This document shows, one piece after another, positions 1 to 10,000 of a stretch of 64,000 bases of DNA. Under the pieces are notes generated by a model. That model searched no databases. It had not been told where the DNA came from and saw nothing but the letters and a program-made list of their open reading frames with translations. Position numbers and translations under genes: made by a program. Source of the DNA: Gillisia sp. (GTDB taxonomy: Bacteria; Bacteroidota; Bacteroidia; Flavobacteriales; Flavobacteriaceae); contig JAGXIL010000039.1 of the NCBI GenBank assembly GCA_024635655.1, forward strand, positions 86,849-150,848, given 5' to 3'. Position 1 is the stretch's first letter. The number at the start of each line of letters is the position of its first letter.

Positions 1-110
1 AAGCCAATAATTCCGGAAACGGGGCGAACCACGAAAATAAATAATACCGCACATAACACCAGGGACCAGTTTCGAGGTTCAAAAAGTCAACTTGCAATGG
101 CAGCGCCAAA
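1..110 (-). pseudogene. possible degraded fragment of a cation:proton antiporter
   Basis: Reading the minus strand toward the window edge, one frame gives a hydrophobic stretch with the motif FVVRPVSGIIG, which resembles the RP-containing membrane helix of CPA-type cation:proton antiporters. The same frame has in-frame stops just upstream (a TGA before LFEPRNW and a TAG before FGAAIAS), and only about 30-35 codons fit before the neighbouring gene region. If real it is a truncated remnant, or the edge of a frameshifted gene continuing beyond the window. The call rests on one motif. Confidence 0.2.
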
Positions 111-217
111 CTAACCGGGATTGGGCAGGGGAAATTTATTATACTGGATTCTTCGGAAAGCTTTAACAACTGTACCCGCTTTAAATAACTATTTTTAAAA
201 AATTCTAAAAATTCTAT

Positions 218-1585
218 ATGTCAATTTTCGGAAAAGTAAAAAATACCATTAATCTGCTGAAGTCCGTCGATATGGACCAATTGGCAAAAATAAGTAAAAC
301 CATAGATCTTCCCGATGCCATGAATGCCTTGGGTTCACTGGATGAAAATCAGTTAAAAGGCCTTATGAAAATGCTGAAGACCAAACGCCGGAAAGGGCAA
401 CGCGATCTCCCTCCCATAGACGGAGACTTTTACAACCTCGATCTCAAACTCACTCCTGAACAACGAGACCTCCAGTTAAAAGTGCGAAATTTTATGGAAG
501 ATGAAGTGCGTCCCCTGGTGAATGATCACTGGAACCGCGCCAAATTTCCATTTGAGATCATTGAAAAATTTGCAAAACTGGGAATTACGGGAGTACCTTA
601 TGAAGGCTACGGCTGCCCGAATCTTTCTTTTTTAATGGAAGGAATTATTGCCCAGGAAATAGCCCGGGTTGATGTTTCCATTTCTACCTTTTTTGGAGTT
701 CACAGCGGCCTTGCAATGGGGTCAATTTACCTATGTGGAAGTGAAGCCCAAAAGCAGGAATGGCTTCCTCAAATGCAAAAGCTGGAAAAAATAGGTGCCT
801 TCGGCCTTACTGAACCCAATGTAGGTTCAGGAGTTGCAGGCGGAATGGAAACCACCTGCCGCTTTGACGGGGAGAACTGGGTACTTAACGGACAGAAGAA
901 ATGGATAGGAAATGCCACCTTTTCTGATGTCACTATTATTTGGGCCCGGGACGAAGAAACCAACCAGGTAAAAGGCTTTTTAGTTAGAGCTAAAGAGAAC
1001 CCGGGTTATAAAGCCGAAAAGATGGAGGATAAAATGGCGTTGCGAATTGTTCAGAACGCTATTGTGACCTTAACAGATTGTATAGTACCGGAAAGTGACC
1101 GCCTGAAACACGCTAATTCATTTGGAGACACCGCAAAGGTATTGCGAATGACCCGTGCAGGAGTTGCGTGGCAAGCCGTGGGATGCGCCAGGGGCGCCTA
1201 TGAAAGTGCATTGAAGTACACAAAGAAACGGGAACAGTTTGGAAGGCCAATTGCATCCTACCAGTTAATACAAAATCATCTTGTGGAAATGCTGTCAAAC
1301 CTTACCGCCATGCAAACCATGGTATTCAGGCTTTCTGAAATGCAGGACCAGGATATCCTTACAGATGAGCATGCATCCCTTGCCAAAGTGTATTGCAGTA
1401 TGCGAACCCGGGATGTGGTTGGCCGGGCAAGAGAAGTTATGGGTGGGAATGGGATTCTGCTGGAATATGATGTTGCCCGTTTTGTAGCCGATGCCGAAGC
1501 CATTTACAGTTATGAAGGAACCAAAGAAATAAATTCACTTATTGTAGGACGTGCCATTACAGGTTACAGCGCCTTTGTGAATTAA
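218..1585 (+). CDS. acyl-CoA dehydrogenase, glutaryl-CoA dehydrogenase-like
   Basis: FAD-dependent acyl-CoA dehydrogenase of 455 residues that would oxidise an acyl-CoA at the alpha-beta bond and pass electrons to ETF (etfBA lies at 43.5 kb). About 70 N-terminal residues form an extension, with a helical MDQLAKISK-type segment, before the usual N-terminal, middle and C-terminal domains. The FAD/substrate region GLTEPNVGSG is present. The catalytic base is the Glu in YSYEGTKE (about residue 433), followed by INSLIVGRAITG, the arrangement typical of glutaryl-CoA dehydrogenases. The substrate cannot be fixed from sequence. A hydroxyacid dehydrogenase gene follows 20 bp downstream on the same strand, so co-transcription is likely. 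Confidence 0.9.
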   Translation: MSIFGKVKNTINLLKSVDMDQLAKISKTIDLPDAMNALGSLDENQLKGLMKMLKTKRRKGQRDLPPIDGDFYNLDLKLTPEQRDLQLKVRNFMEDEVRPLVNDHWNRAKFPFEIIEKFAKLGITGVPYEGYGCPNLSFLMEGIIAQEIARVDVSISTFFGVHSGLAMGSIYLCGSEAQKQEWLPQMQKLEKIGAFGLTEPNVGSGVAGGMETTCRFDGENWVLNGQKKWIGNATFSDVTIIWARDEETNQVKGFLVRAKENPGYKAEKMEDKMALRIVQNAIVTLTDCIVPESDRLKHANSFGDTAKVLRMTRAGVAWQAVGCARGAYESALKYTKKREQFGRPIASYQLIQNHLVEMLSNLTAMQTMVFRLSEMQDQDILTDEHASLAKVYCSMRTRDVVGRAREVMGGNGILLEYDVARFVADAEAIYSYEGTKEINSLIVGRAITGYSAFVN

Positions 1586-1605
1586 ATAAATATAAAAAGT
1601 ATAGC

Positions 1606-2523
1606 ATGTCTGTTTTAGTTATAAGTCCGGGAAGAGATCCGGAAGCCTGGGTAAGAGAATTGAAAAATCAGCATCCCGGGATGGATGTTCATGTATATCC
1701 GGAAGATCACGATAAAGAGGAGGTGGAGTATGCCATAAGCTGGAAGCACCCCCGCGGAATCTTTAAAAATTATCCAAACCTCAAGGTTATCGCTTCCATG
1801 GGAGCCGGGGTAGATCACATAACCAGTGATCCTGAACTTCCCGAGCACGTAAAGATTACCAGGATAGTAGATGAGCAGCTCACCATTGATATGAGCGATT
1901 TTGTCCTTGCACTTATCATGGATCACCTCCGGAATATCTCATACCACTATTGCTCAAGTGAGTGGGAACCCAAAAAGTATATGAGAATTCAGGATACCCA
2001 TGTTGGGATCATGGGCTTAGGGACCCTGGGAAGCGGGGTCGCGGGAAAACTGGTGAAAAATGGCTTTAAAGTATCCGGATGGGCAAATTCTGCCAAGGAA
2101 CAGGAAGGAGTAACCACATATAGTGGCGGAGATCTGGATGATTTTTTAGAAGAGTTGGATATACTAATATGCCTTTTACCACTTACCGGGGAAACTGAAA
2201 ATATACTGAGCCGAAATCTTTTTGAAAAACTGCCTAAGGGAGCATATTTGATCAATGTTGCCAGGGGAGAGCATTTGGTAGAACAGGACCTGCTGGATTG
2301 TGTCAATACCGGCCAGCTTAGTGGTGCCGGCCTTGATGTATTCCGCAAAGAACCTCTGCCGGAGGAACATCCTTTTTGGTCAAACCCCAGGATCCACGTT
2401 ACTCCGCATATAGCCAGTGTAACAGATCCCAAACATGTTGTTCCGCAACTGGTTGAAAACTATGAAAGAATGACAGAGGGGGAAGAACTAAAAAATGTAG
2501 TGGCAAGGGAAAAAGGATATTAA
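1606..2523 (+). CDS. D-2-hydroxyacid dehydrogenase, glyoxylate/hydroxypyruvate reductase A-like
   Basis: NAD(P)-dependent reductase of the D-isomer 2-hydroxyacid family, 305 residues. The Rossmann motif GIMGLGTLGSGVAG starts near residue 133. The catalytic Arg is in INVARGEHL, the Glu in FRKEPLPEEHPFW, and the His in VTPHIAS near the C-terminus. The short catalytic N-domain and the HPFW motif fit GhrA-type glyoxylate/hydroxypyruvate reductases better than phosphoglycerate dehydrogenases. The gene sits between the acyl-CoA dehydrogenase and universal stress genes with gaps of about 20 bp, which suggests a three-gene transcript. The true substrate is not determined. Confidence 0.85.
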   Translation: MSVLVISPGRDPEAWVRELKNQHPGMDVHVYPEDHDKEEVEYAISWKHPRGIFKNYPNLKVIASMGAGVDHITSDPELPEHVKITRIVDEQLTIDMSDFVLALIMDHLRNISYHYCSSEWEPKKYMRIQDTHVGIMGLGTLGSGVAGKLVKNGFKVSGWANSAKEQEGVTTYSGGDLDDFLEELDILICLLPLTGETENILSRNLFEKLPKGAYLINVARGEHLVEQDLLDCVNTGQLSGAGLDVFRKEPLPEEHPFWSNPRIHVTPHIASVTDPKHVVPQLVENYERMTEGEELKNVVAREKGY

Positions 2524-2540
2524 GGTAAAAATGAAGAATT

Positions 2541-2990
2541 ATGAGGGAGATTAAAAATATATTGGTTGCCATTGACTTTAATGACACCGTAGGAGAATTG
2601 CTGAGTTATGCTGAAGGAATGGCTATGAAATTTGAGGCGAAATTATGGGTTTTGCACGTAGCTGCACCCAATCCTGATTTTGTAGGTTACGAACCCGGCC
2701 CGCAATATGTAAGAGATATAAAAGCGGAGGAGCTACGGGAAGAACACCGAAACCTTCAAAGTATCTGCGGGACTTTCCTGGATCCGGAACTGGAATGCGA
2801 AGCGCTTTTGATCCAGGGTTCCACGGTTGAAAGTGTAATAGAGGAAGCCAAGAAATTAAATAGTGATATGCTGATTGTAGGCACTCACAAGCACAGTTTT
2901 TTTCATGATCTGTTTTCTGAAAATGTTTCTATGGAGCTTCTGAAAAAAGCAGAAATTCCGCTGCTGGCCATTCCTATTGATGAAGATTAA
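2541..2990 (+). CDS. universal stress protein (UspA family)
   Basis: Cytosolic single-domain USP of 149 residues. The N-terminal strand NILVAIDFND carries the conserved Asp, and the C-terminal nucleotide-binding loop is MLIVGTHKHSFFHDLFSENVS, close to the G-x2-G-x9-G-S/T pattern but with His and Phe in place of the usual glycines, so ATP binding is uncertain. It starts 17 bp after the hydroxyacid dehydrogenase and is probably the last gene of that transcript. It meets the convergent DinB gene with a 1-bp gap and no visible terminator. Confidence 0.85.
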   Translation: MREIKNILVAIDFNDTVGELLSYAEGMAMKFEAKLWVLHVAAPNPDFVGYEPGPQYVRDIKAEELREEHRNLQSICGTFLDPELECEALLIQGSTVESVIEEAKKLNSDMLIVGTHKHSFFHDLFSENVSMELLKKAEIPLLAIPIDED

Positions 2991-2991
2991 G

Positions 2992-3522
2992 CTACTTTAA
3001 ACTTTCCCTTTCTTTTAGAATACTCACTGTGACCAGTAATTGGCCCACGTGTCTTTGCGCATGTTCGCCCGCATGAAAGAGCAATCCAATAACTGAAGAC
3101 GGGAGTTTTTTCCTGCCCACACTTCGAAGATCTGAAAGGGAGTCTACAGGAGTGTTTTTTAATATTTCAAATGCCTCATCTACTTTTCGATCAAAAGCCA
3201 AAACCAGCTTACCAACGCGCTCTCCTGTTCCTGAATCTCCTTCATTTTTTAAAGCTGAAAACTGGATATCAGAAAGTTCCTTTCCGGCGGCATAGGTTAG
3301 CATTCTGTCCACCACACCAGTGAGATGTTGCAAGTGAAATCCCACGGAAGCCCTTCCGGAAGGTTTCTCCCAAAGTAGATGCTCCGGAAAATTGTGCATA
3401 AAAAACTGCACATCCTCCCTCGCCTGCAGTAGGGCATGTGCCACAGGCTGAAGCAGATCCGAAATTTCCGGGACTTTTCCTCTAAGCCAGACTTCCGGCT
3501 GATTTAATTTTTCAGATTTCAT
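2992..3522 (-). CDS. DinB family protein (four-helix metal-binding fold)
   Basis: A 176-residue DinB/YfiT-like protein. The family puts three His at a metal site. Here they fit the first helix region (VGFHLQHLTGVVDRML) and the C-terminal HAGEHAQRHVGQLL. Members include bacillithiol/mycothiol-dependent transferases and proteins of unknown role, and nothing here selects among them. The start ATG at 3522 gives MKSEKLNQPEVW and no signal peptide, so the product is cytosolic. It is monocistronic and transcribed against the upstream stress operon. Confidence 0.75.
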   Translation of the reverse strand: MKSEKLNQPEVWLRGKVPEISDLLQPVAHALLQAREDVQFFMHNFPEHLLWEKPSGRASVGFHLQHLTGVVDRMLTYAAGKELSDIQFSALKNEGDSGTGERVGKLVLAFDRKVDEAFEILKNTPVDSLSDLRSVGRKKLPSSVIGLLFHAGEHAQRHVGQLLVTVSILKERESLK

Positions 3523-3696
3523 CCCTTATATATTACTAATCCAAAATGGAGTTGTGTGACAAAAATAGATCTATATTTTAGGATTATATCCTGTTTACAT
3601 TCCAAAATAAATTGGCAGATAAATTTATCATTTCAAAAGAAGGACACAGTTTTTGTTTTTATCTTGGCTCTTTCAATCATAAATTAGTTGCCGTAT

Positions 3697-4635
3697 ATGA
3701 TATCCAATATAGACCTACAGGAGGTACACGAACGAATATCTTCTTACATTCATCGTACCCCGATCATGACCTCTCAATATTTAAACGGAATTTCGGGAGC
3801 AGAGATCTATTTTAAATGTGAGAACTTTCAGCGAATGGGCGCTTTCAAAATGCGGGGAGCGGCTAATGCAGTCCTAAACCTTTCCGAAGAAAAACGTCAA
3901 AAAGGGGTAGTCACACATTCCTCCGGAAATTTTGCACAGGCACTTTCCCTGGCAGCAAAAAGTGCAGGAGTTCCTGCATATATTGTCATGCCTTCTTCTG
4001 CCCCCGAAGTCAAAAAAGAGGCCGTTAGAGGATATGGCGGAGAGGTAACTGAATGCCCGCCCACGCTTGAAGAAAGAGAAAAAGCGGCGCAAAAGATCAT
4101 TGATAAGACCGGCGCCACATTCATTCATCCTTCAAATGACCTGGATGTGATCTACGGGCAGGGAACAGCTGCATTGGAACTGATGCAGGACCAACCTGAA
4201 CTGGATTTTGTCATCACTCCTGTAGGAGGGGGCGGACTTATTGCCGGGACAGCGCTTGCGGTTCATCACGCATCAGAAAACTGTAAGACAATTGGGGCAG
4301 AACCCTTTGCCGTAGACGATGCTTACCGCTCTCTTCAAAGCGGAAAGATCGAAATGAATGAAACTGCCAACTCCGTTGCTGATGGGCTTAAAACTATGTT
4401 GGGAGACAAGAATTTTCCAATAATCCTGAAATATGTTTCCGAAATCATCCGGGTGAAAGAACCGGAGATCATTGCCGCTATGAAACTAATATGGGAACGG
4501 ATGAAAATTGTGGTGGAACCTTCAAGCGCCGTGGCACTGGCAGCAGTACTGAGGGAGAAAGAAAAATTTAAAGGAAAAAAATTAGGGATCATTATCTCCG
4601 GCGGGAATGTTGACCTTCAAAAATTACCCTTTTGA
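3697..4635 (+). CDS. serine/threonine dehydratase-like PLP enzyme (threonine ammonia-lyase or serine racemase type)
   Basis: Fold-type II PLP enzyme of about 312 residues. The Schiff-base Lys is in GAFKMRGA (Lys51 from this start), the substrate loop is SSGNFAQALS, the phosphate-binding glycine loop is PVGGGGLIAG, and the C-terminus reads IISGGNVD. There is no ACT regulatory domain, so this is the short catabolic or serine racemase-like form. The ORF track begins at a TTG at 3688, but the ATG at 3697 (MISNIDLQ) matches the usual family start. The frame of the ORF at 3612 is a shadow. Confidence 0.85.
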   Translation: MISNIDLQEVHERISSYIHRTPIMTSQYLNGISGAEIYFKCENFQRMGAFKMRGAANAVLNLSEEKRQKGVVTHSSGNFAQALSLAAKSAGVPAYIVMPSSAPEVKKEAVRGYGGEVTECPPTLEEREKAAQKIIDKTGATFIHPSNDLDVIYGQGTAALELMQDQPELDFVITPVGGGGLIAGTALAVHHASENCKTIGAEPFAVDDAYRSLQSGKIEMNETANSVADGLKTMLGDKNFPIILKYVSEIIRVKEPEIIAAMKLIWERMKIVVEPSSAVALAAVLREKEKFKGKKLGIIISGGNVDLQKLPF

Positions 4636-4656
4636 TAAACAAGTTTAACTTCAGGC

Positions 4657-5589
4657 TTACTCCCCTGTTAAACCTGAAGTCTTAGTAATGGCTGGTTGTG
4701 ATTGTTTAAATTCGCTTCTCAAGGCTTCCTCTATCCTGAAGGCATGACTGGAACCCATTACCACCATGACTTTCTTTCCCTTTTCAACCAGCTCCAGGAT
4801 AGCAGAACATTGGTGAAGATTCCTGATTTCATTAGAAAAAGAAGCCATTTCAGAAAGATAACCCTTTGGCCAGCCATACTGGTCACTGGATTCCCGCCAG
4901 TCTTTCTCAGCAGGAAAATCAGCTGCCCACATACTGTCTATTTGGGCGACAAATTTGATCTTTCCGCGGATACCATTTTCATCTGTACGGCTTTTGATAT
5001 AAGATTCCATGACTTCATCCGTGTTATCAGGCTTTCCAAACCTGAAATTGCTCAGGTAAGGTCTTAACGAATAAAATAAGGCAACTTTTTCCGGAGAAAA
5101 GTTTTTCAGCATAAGCTTTACCTCATCCTGCTTTTGCGGCTCCCAGGTATAGACTTCCACATCATCTTTTTTAGCAAGATAAACCGCTTTCCCACTCTCT
5201 CCATAGTTCTTTACCGGATCCTGTAACCAGCTGAAAAGAAATCCCAGCCTGCCCTCTACAAGGACCACGTCCGGTTGAAATTCATCCCATATGCGGCTGA
5301 TAGTGTCGATCTGAGGGTTGTTTGGATCTTTGGTATGATCTATACCCAATATATATACCTCGCCTTGTTCATTCTTTAAATAGTAATTATATGGCCTTTT
5401 ATGCCCGGCTGATTCCCGGTATTTTTCCATGCTCATTACAGGCTTTTCCAGTTCCTTAATTTCACCAACATGGTAGTATGCCGGAGATCTCCATATCACC
5501 CCGGTTCCCATTAAAACAAGGAAAGTGGCTATAAGGAGGAGTAGCACCATACCTGCAATTTTTGCAATCCTAAAGAATTTCAGTTTCAT
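4657..5589 (-). CDS. TraB/GumN (TIKI-like) family membrane-anchored protein
   Basis: Protein of about 310 residues with one N-terminal membrane anchor (IAGMVLLLLIATFLVLMG) and a soluble domain, probably periplasmic. Motifs fit the TraB/GumN/TIKI fold: a GxDH-type motif (YILGIDHTKD), a following acidic LVEGR motif, and a C-terminal MVVMGSSHAFR. Related proteins are metalloproteases or of unknown activity, so no reaction is assigned. The start is set at the ATG for MKLKFF (5589) instead of the TTG used by the ORF track six bases upstream. The last codons overlap an inverted repeat. Confidence 0.6.
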   Translation of the reverse strand: MKLKFFRIAKIAGMVLLLLIATFLVLMGTGVIWRSPAYYHVGEIKELEKPVMSMEKYRESAGHKRPYNYYLKNEQGEVYILGIDHTKDPNNPQIDTISRIWDEFQPDVVLVEGRLGFLFSWLQDPVKNYGESGKAVYLAKKDDVEVYTWEPQKQDEVKLMLKNFSPEKVALFYSLRPYLSNFRFGKPDNTDEVMESYIKSRTDENGIRGKIKFVAQIDSMWAADFPAEKDWRESSDQYGWPKGYLSEMASFSNEIRNLHQCSAILELVEKGKKVMVVMGSSHAFRIEEALRSEFKQSQPAITKTSGLTGE

Positions 5590-5680
5590 GATCAAAAGGA
5601 ATTAAAATTTTATATAAGACCAAATGAAAATTAAAATGTTACCACTTCGAAGGACAAATATTTAAAGCTTGCAAAATTTT

Positions 5681-5821
5681 TTACTTTTTGAATTGTTGAT
5701 CGGAAAGTACTTCCAGATGTTTTGTATTTGCTTCTACATCAGCATCGGTGAACCAGGCATCACGAAGTTGCTTTTTGGAGAATAATTCCAGCTGATCTCC
5801 ATTATTCATTACCAGAAACAT
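5681..5821 (-). CDS. small hypothetical protein, 46 aa (not in ORF track)
   Basis: An ATG-initiated 46-codon frame reading MFLVMNNGDQLELFSKKQ and ending DQQFKK-stop. It is hydrophilic with balanced charge and no signal peptide, as expected for a small folded cytosolic protein. It fills the gap between the TraB-like gene and the FMN reductase gene on the same strand, 25 bp after the reductase stop, so it may be co-transcribed. I do not recognise a family. Confidence 0.45.
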   Translation of the reverse strand: MFLVMNNGDQLELFSKKQLRDAWFTDADVEANTKHLEVLSDQQFKK

Positions 5822-5846
5822 AGTCTCAAAATTTTACACCTATGCT

Positions 5847-6359
5847 TTATTCTGCTTTTTGCTTTTTCAAGCTTTCTGCAAAGCCGGAAAGGGAATTCAA
5901 AACTTCTATTTCAGGCTCCCCAACTAACCAGGTATGCAGGCTTCCCAAATAATCCATACCCAGATAGGCTGCACTTAATTTAAAAGGCTCAAAGAATCCG
6001 GGGGTTTGATTATTATCTGAGCCGCATGCGATCACAGCCAATGCTTTTCCCCTTAATTTCCTACCCGTTTCCTTCTCTATTTTTAAGCAATCGGTAAGCC
6101 GGTCAAGAAAATTTTTCATAAGCCCGCTCATACTATACCAGTATACCGGTGTCACAAGAATAATAAGATCATAGGTAACAATATTACGCATGGCAGGTAA
6201 AAAGTCATCACCCCTGTTTGCATTTTCATAATCATAGGGTGATATATTTATTGTCCTTAGATCCAGAAGATCAGCTTGTAAATGGGTTCTAAGTGCGCTG
6301 ATAATAACAGAAGTATTTCCTGTGCTGCGTGAACTTCCCTGAATAATAATTATCTTCAT
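5847..6359 (-). CDS. NADPH-dependent FMN reductase / flavodoxin-like NAD(P)H oxidoreductase
   Basis: A 170-residue flavodoxin-fold protein. The FMN phosphate loop is GSSRSTGNTS right after the first strand (MKIIIIQ). The isoalloxazine region is LVTPVYWYSMSGLMKNFLDR, a close match to the P-x-Y-x5-S/P-x2-L-K-x-F/W-x-D-R pattern of the NADPH-dependent FMN reductase and iron-sulfur flavoprotein group. It would reduce flavin or quinone-like acceptors in the cytosol. It is followed by the 46-aa ORF on the same strand. The start ATG at 6359 is directly before the fold. Confidence 0.8.
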   Translation of the reverse strand: MKIIIIQGSSRSTGNTSVIISALRTHLQADLLDLRTINISPYDYENANRGDDFLPAMRNIVTYDLIILVTPVYWYSMSGLMKNFLDRLTDCLKIEKETGRKLRGKALAVIACGSDNNQTPGFFEPFKLSAAYLGMDYLGSLHTWLVGEPEIEVLNSLSGFAESLKKQKAE

Positions 6360-6514
6360 AAGATATTGTGAATTTCGTACCTGAATGACAGGACGGAAAT
6401 TAATTTATGTTTTTGTAAAAATATAATTCCTGAATTAATTTTATCAGCAAATAATGATATGGATCCAAATTTGCTTTAGTATTATCGAACAAATATTTAT
6501 TTAAAACCAACAAA

Positions 6515-6931
6515 ATGATTAAAGCATATTTTACCGGATTCCTTTTCCTTATGGGAACTCTCTTCTTGATTGCACAAAACACTATAGATGTAGAGATCAA
6601 TAATTTTGATTCTAATAAAGGTGTAGCCTTCATAGGTCTCTATAATTCGGAATCTTCTTTTTTAGTAGAAGAATACCAGGGACTGGAAGCGGAGGTAAGG
6701 GATAAAAAAGTAACCTTGAGCTTTACTGACATCCCAGATGGTACTTATGCCATTTCTGTATTTCATGATGAAGATGAGAACGGGGAACTTACTACTAATT
6801 TTATCGGAATTCCCAAAGAAGCCTATGGCTCCTCCAACAATGCCCCTTCCAATTTTGGACCACCAAAATGGAAAGATGCTAAATTTGAAGTAAGAAACGG
6901 GCAAACGGTGAAGCAAAAAATAACCTTATAG
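6515..6931 (+). CDS. DUF2141 family exported protein
   Basis: A 138-residue protein with a Sec signal peptide (MIKAYFTGFLFLMGTLFLIAQ) and one DUF2141 domain, recognised from VAFIGLYNSESSFL, the IPDGTYAISVFHDEDENGEL segment and the late YGSSNNAPSNFGPPKWKDA. DUF2141 proteins are predicted beta-sandwich periplasmic or surface proteins without a known reaction. The D-E-N-G turn could bind Ca2+, which is inference. It is a single gene with a strong terminator 55 bp downstream. Confidence 0.85.
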   Translation: MIKAYFTGFLFLMGTLFLIAQNTIDVEINNFDSNKGVAFIGLYNSESSFLVEEYQGLEAEVRDKKVTLSFTDIPDGTYAISVFHDEDENGELTTNFIGIPKEAYGSSNNAPSNFGPPKWKDAKFEVRNGQTVKQKITL

Positions 6932-6983
6932 ATCACTACTTATTCGATTTTTCATCTAAACGAATATTTTGGTCTAGATAAAA

Positions 6984-7011
6984 AAAAGCTTCCCTGAGGA
7001 AGCTTTTTTAG
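6984..7011 (+). terminator. rho-independent terminator after DUF2141 gene
   Basis: The arms AAAAAGCTTCC and GGAAGCTTTTT are separated by CTGA and followed by a T run. The hairpin is symmetric enough to work in both directions, so it may also serve the convergent S41 protease gene ending at 7044. Confidence 0.8.
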
Positions 7012-7043
7012 TATAAGATCATTATTAATTTTCTTCAGCAAAG

Positions 7044-10000
7044 TCAATTTCCTTTAGCAGGTGTTGGATACGGCGGCACCTTTATCTCCTTCGGTTCATC
7101 CTCCAATTGTTTAAGCAATTCCTCTACAGCTCTTTCCAGTTGCGGGTCCCTACCGTTTGAAAGAGATAACGCATCCTGTCTCACTTCAATATCAGGAGCT
7201 ATACCTACATTTTCTGCGATCCATTCTTGTTTTTCAGGGTCAAAAATGGCATTATCTGGTGCGGTAAGTGCTCCCCCGTCAATAAGAGGATAATGTACGC
7301 TTGATTTTACTAGGCCACCCCAGGTAGTGGTCCCAATGAGCAAGCCTGCATTTTGCTGGCGAAATACCCACGGGAAATAATCTCCCCCGGAGCCTGCCAT
7401 TTCATTGATGAGCAAAACTTTTGGCCCCAGGATCCCTGCCGGCATTACTCTGGCTTTTGAATTAGGCACTTCATTTGTATATGCCGCACGCGGGCTGCGG
7501 GTCATGAGATCAACCATGTAATCGTCCAGTAATCCGCCACCGTTGAACCGTTCATCTATCACGGCACCCCTTTTGTCCTGCTGGGCAAAAAAGTACCTGT
7601 TAAAGGAAACAAGGCCCTGGCCAGAGGTGTTCGGCACCCAAACATAGGCCAGCTGCCCGTTGGACAGGCTGTCAACATACCTCCTGTTATCTTCTACCCA
7701 TGCTCTTTGTCTTAAAGAAACTTCACTGCCCACAGGCTTCACAACTTCCTTCCATGCTCCCTCAAATTTTGGGCTGCTGTTTATGTGCAGCGTAGTTTGT
7801 TTATCAAGAGTTCCATTCAGCAGTTCATAAGGATTATCATCATCTTTTAATTCTTTGCCGTTCAAACCAACCAGGTAATGCCCTTCTTTAATATTAAGGC
7901 CGGGCTGGTCTAACGGACTCGTAAGTTCAGGATTCCAGTTCTCTGTTGTATAAATGCGTTGAATCTTCCAGCGCCCGTTATCCTGTACCAGGTCAGCACC
8001 CAACAGGCCGGTCTTAGATTTATCAACCTCGGGATAATCTCCTCCAAAGACAAAACTGTGCCCAACGGAAAGTTCCCCGTTAATTTGATCCAGCAAATAG
8101 GTGAGATCTGCTCTGTGTTTAACAAAAGGCAATAAAGGGGCATATCGTTCATAAACGTCATCCCAATCACGACCGTGCAAAGATGGGTCGTAAAAGAAAT
8201 CCTTTTCATATCGCCAGGCCTCGTGAAACATCTGGCTCCACTCAGCCTTACGGTCAAGATTCATTTGTAGGTCTATGTTAACATTCTTTCCGGCATCTGC
8301 CGGTTTTTCTGTCTCCAGCACCTGCCATGATCCATTTAATTTAGCCAGCATTTTCTTCCCGTCTGAAGAAACCGCCATATTAGAAGCACCCCCTGTATAT
8401 TCAGTTAGTTTTCTTTCAGAAAGTTTAAATTGCTGCAATGTAAGCCCATTAGAATTTGCAATTCTTTCAGCAATAAATATATGACCGGGGATGCCGGCAT
8501 GAATCTCCTGATAGTTCCTCACGGGGATAGGCAGGGGAATGATCCTTCGGTCCAAATTTTCAAGATCTATTTTCACCACAGGACTGTCATTTTTCTCATC
8601 GGCTTTTTTGTCTTTGCCGTTCATATTCTTCTCAGTTTCGTCTGCGGTAGCATCCTCAACCCCGTTTTCTTCATCACTTCTCAATACAAATGGAGAAGGA
8701 TCAGTATTGTCAAGATTGATCACATAGGCAGCATATTCCGGGGTATTGGACATAGAACTGGTATTGGTCCAGCCCGATTTAAGTGCAAGGTCTGTGCTGG
8801 CTAAAAAATATAAGTGTTTGCCACTGCGGTCCCAGGCAGGTGAAAAAGCATCGGCAAACACATTGGTTGCCGGATCTACATTGTCATTTTCCAAAGACCA
8901 GAGCATGATCCTGCGAAAATTATTTTCGCCGGTTTTGGAATAGGCGAGCCATTTAGAATCAGGCGACCAGGAAAGGCCCATACTCCCACGCTCTATATTT
9001 AATCCGCCGGTATCTATCGTTTTAATGGTTTCTGTTTTCAGGTCGAGAATCCTGACTCTAAGTTTGTTATCTACAAAGGCAATGTTTGAGGCATCAGGTG
9101 ACCAAACGGGTTCCCAGGCCATCTTTGATTCCCCTATACTTATGTCTTCTGCACTGCTTAATCCATCTGGAGAAGTGATCTTTATTACATACTCCCCATG
9201 GGTATCGTCTGAGAACCATGCCACCTTATCCCCTTTTGGGCTCCACAAGGGCCGGCGATCTGCAGTGCCGCTGCTTTGGGTTAAGTTCCTCGCCGATCCA
9301 TATTCCACAGGCACCGTAAAGATCTCCCCGCGGGCTTCCATCAGGATCCTTTTTCCAGTAGGGGAAAGTGAGGCAAAAGCAATATTCTCAGTCACATCTT
9401 CCCAACCTGTTTCTGCCCAGGGAAAGTCTCCTGAAAGTTCGATTTCCAGCCTCGTCTCTTTTTTTGTGGAAGGATCCAGCAGGTATAAATAACCATCCCT
9501 TTCAAAAGTAAGTTGGTCTTTTCCTGACAGCCACTTTATGGAAGATCCGGTATGATCTGTTATTTGCTCCAATGCTCCTCCATTAGGATCATAAGACCAG
9601 ATGTTGGTTACCCCTCCCCGATCTGAAAGAAAATAGATCATATCCCCTGACCATACGGGGTGAATATCTGTAGAACGTTCATTTGGGATAAGGACCTCTT
9701 CAAGATTTTCCAGGTCCAACACGATTAACGGGGTATTTTGACCCCCACGGTAGCCTTTCCATTCTACATCCCACCGGTCCATTGGGTCTATTACGATTTT
9801 AGAGGCATCGGGTGAAAAAGAGCCGCTGTGGCCTTTTTGTTTGGTAAGGATCTCCGGGTTTCCTCCGTCTGCAGGAATGGTCCACAGCCGGTTTTCAGGT
9901 TTTGGGGCCACCTCCCGGGAAGTAGCGTACAGTATTCTGTTGCCATCGGGCGTCCATCCCCTAACAAGTGCCGGCGATGGGTGCCAGGTGAGGCGTTTTG

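Noticed and set aside
4643-4680. Hairpins at the end of the TraB-like gene (GTTTAAC/GTTAAAC and TTCAGG/CCTGAA)
   Set aside because: The two stems are interleaved so both cannot form as a simple hairpin, and there is no T run; terminator function not supported.
6400-6633. 77-aa ORF on the minus strand
   Set aside because: It overlaps the DUF2141 gene start and its leader; the composition reflects AT-rich non-coding sequence.
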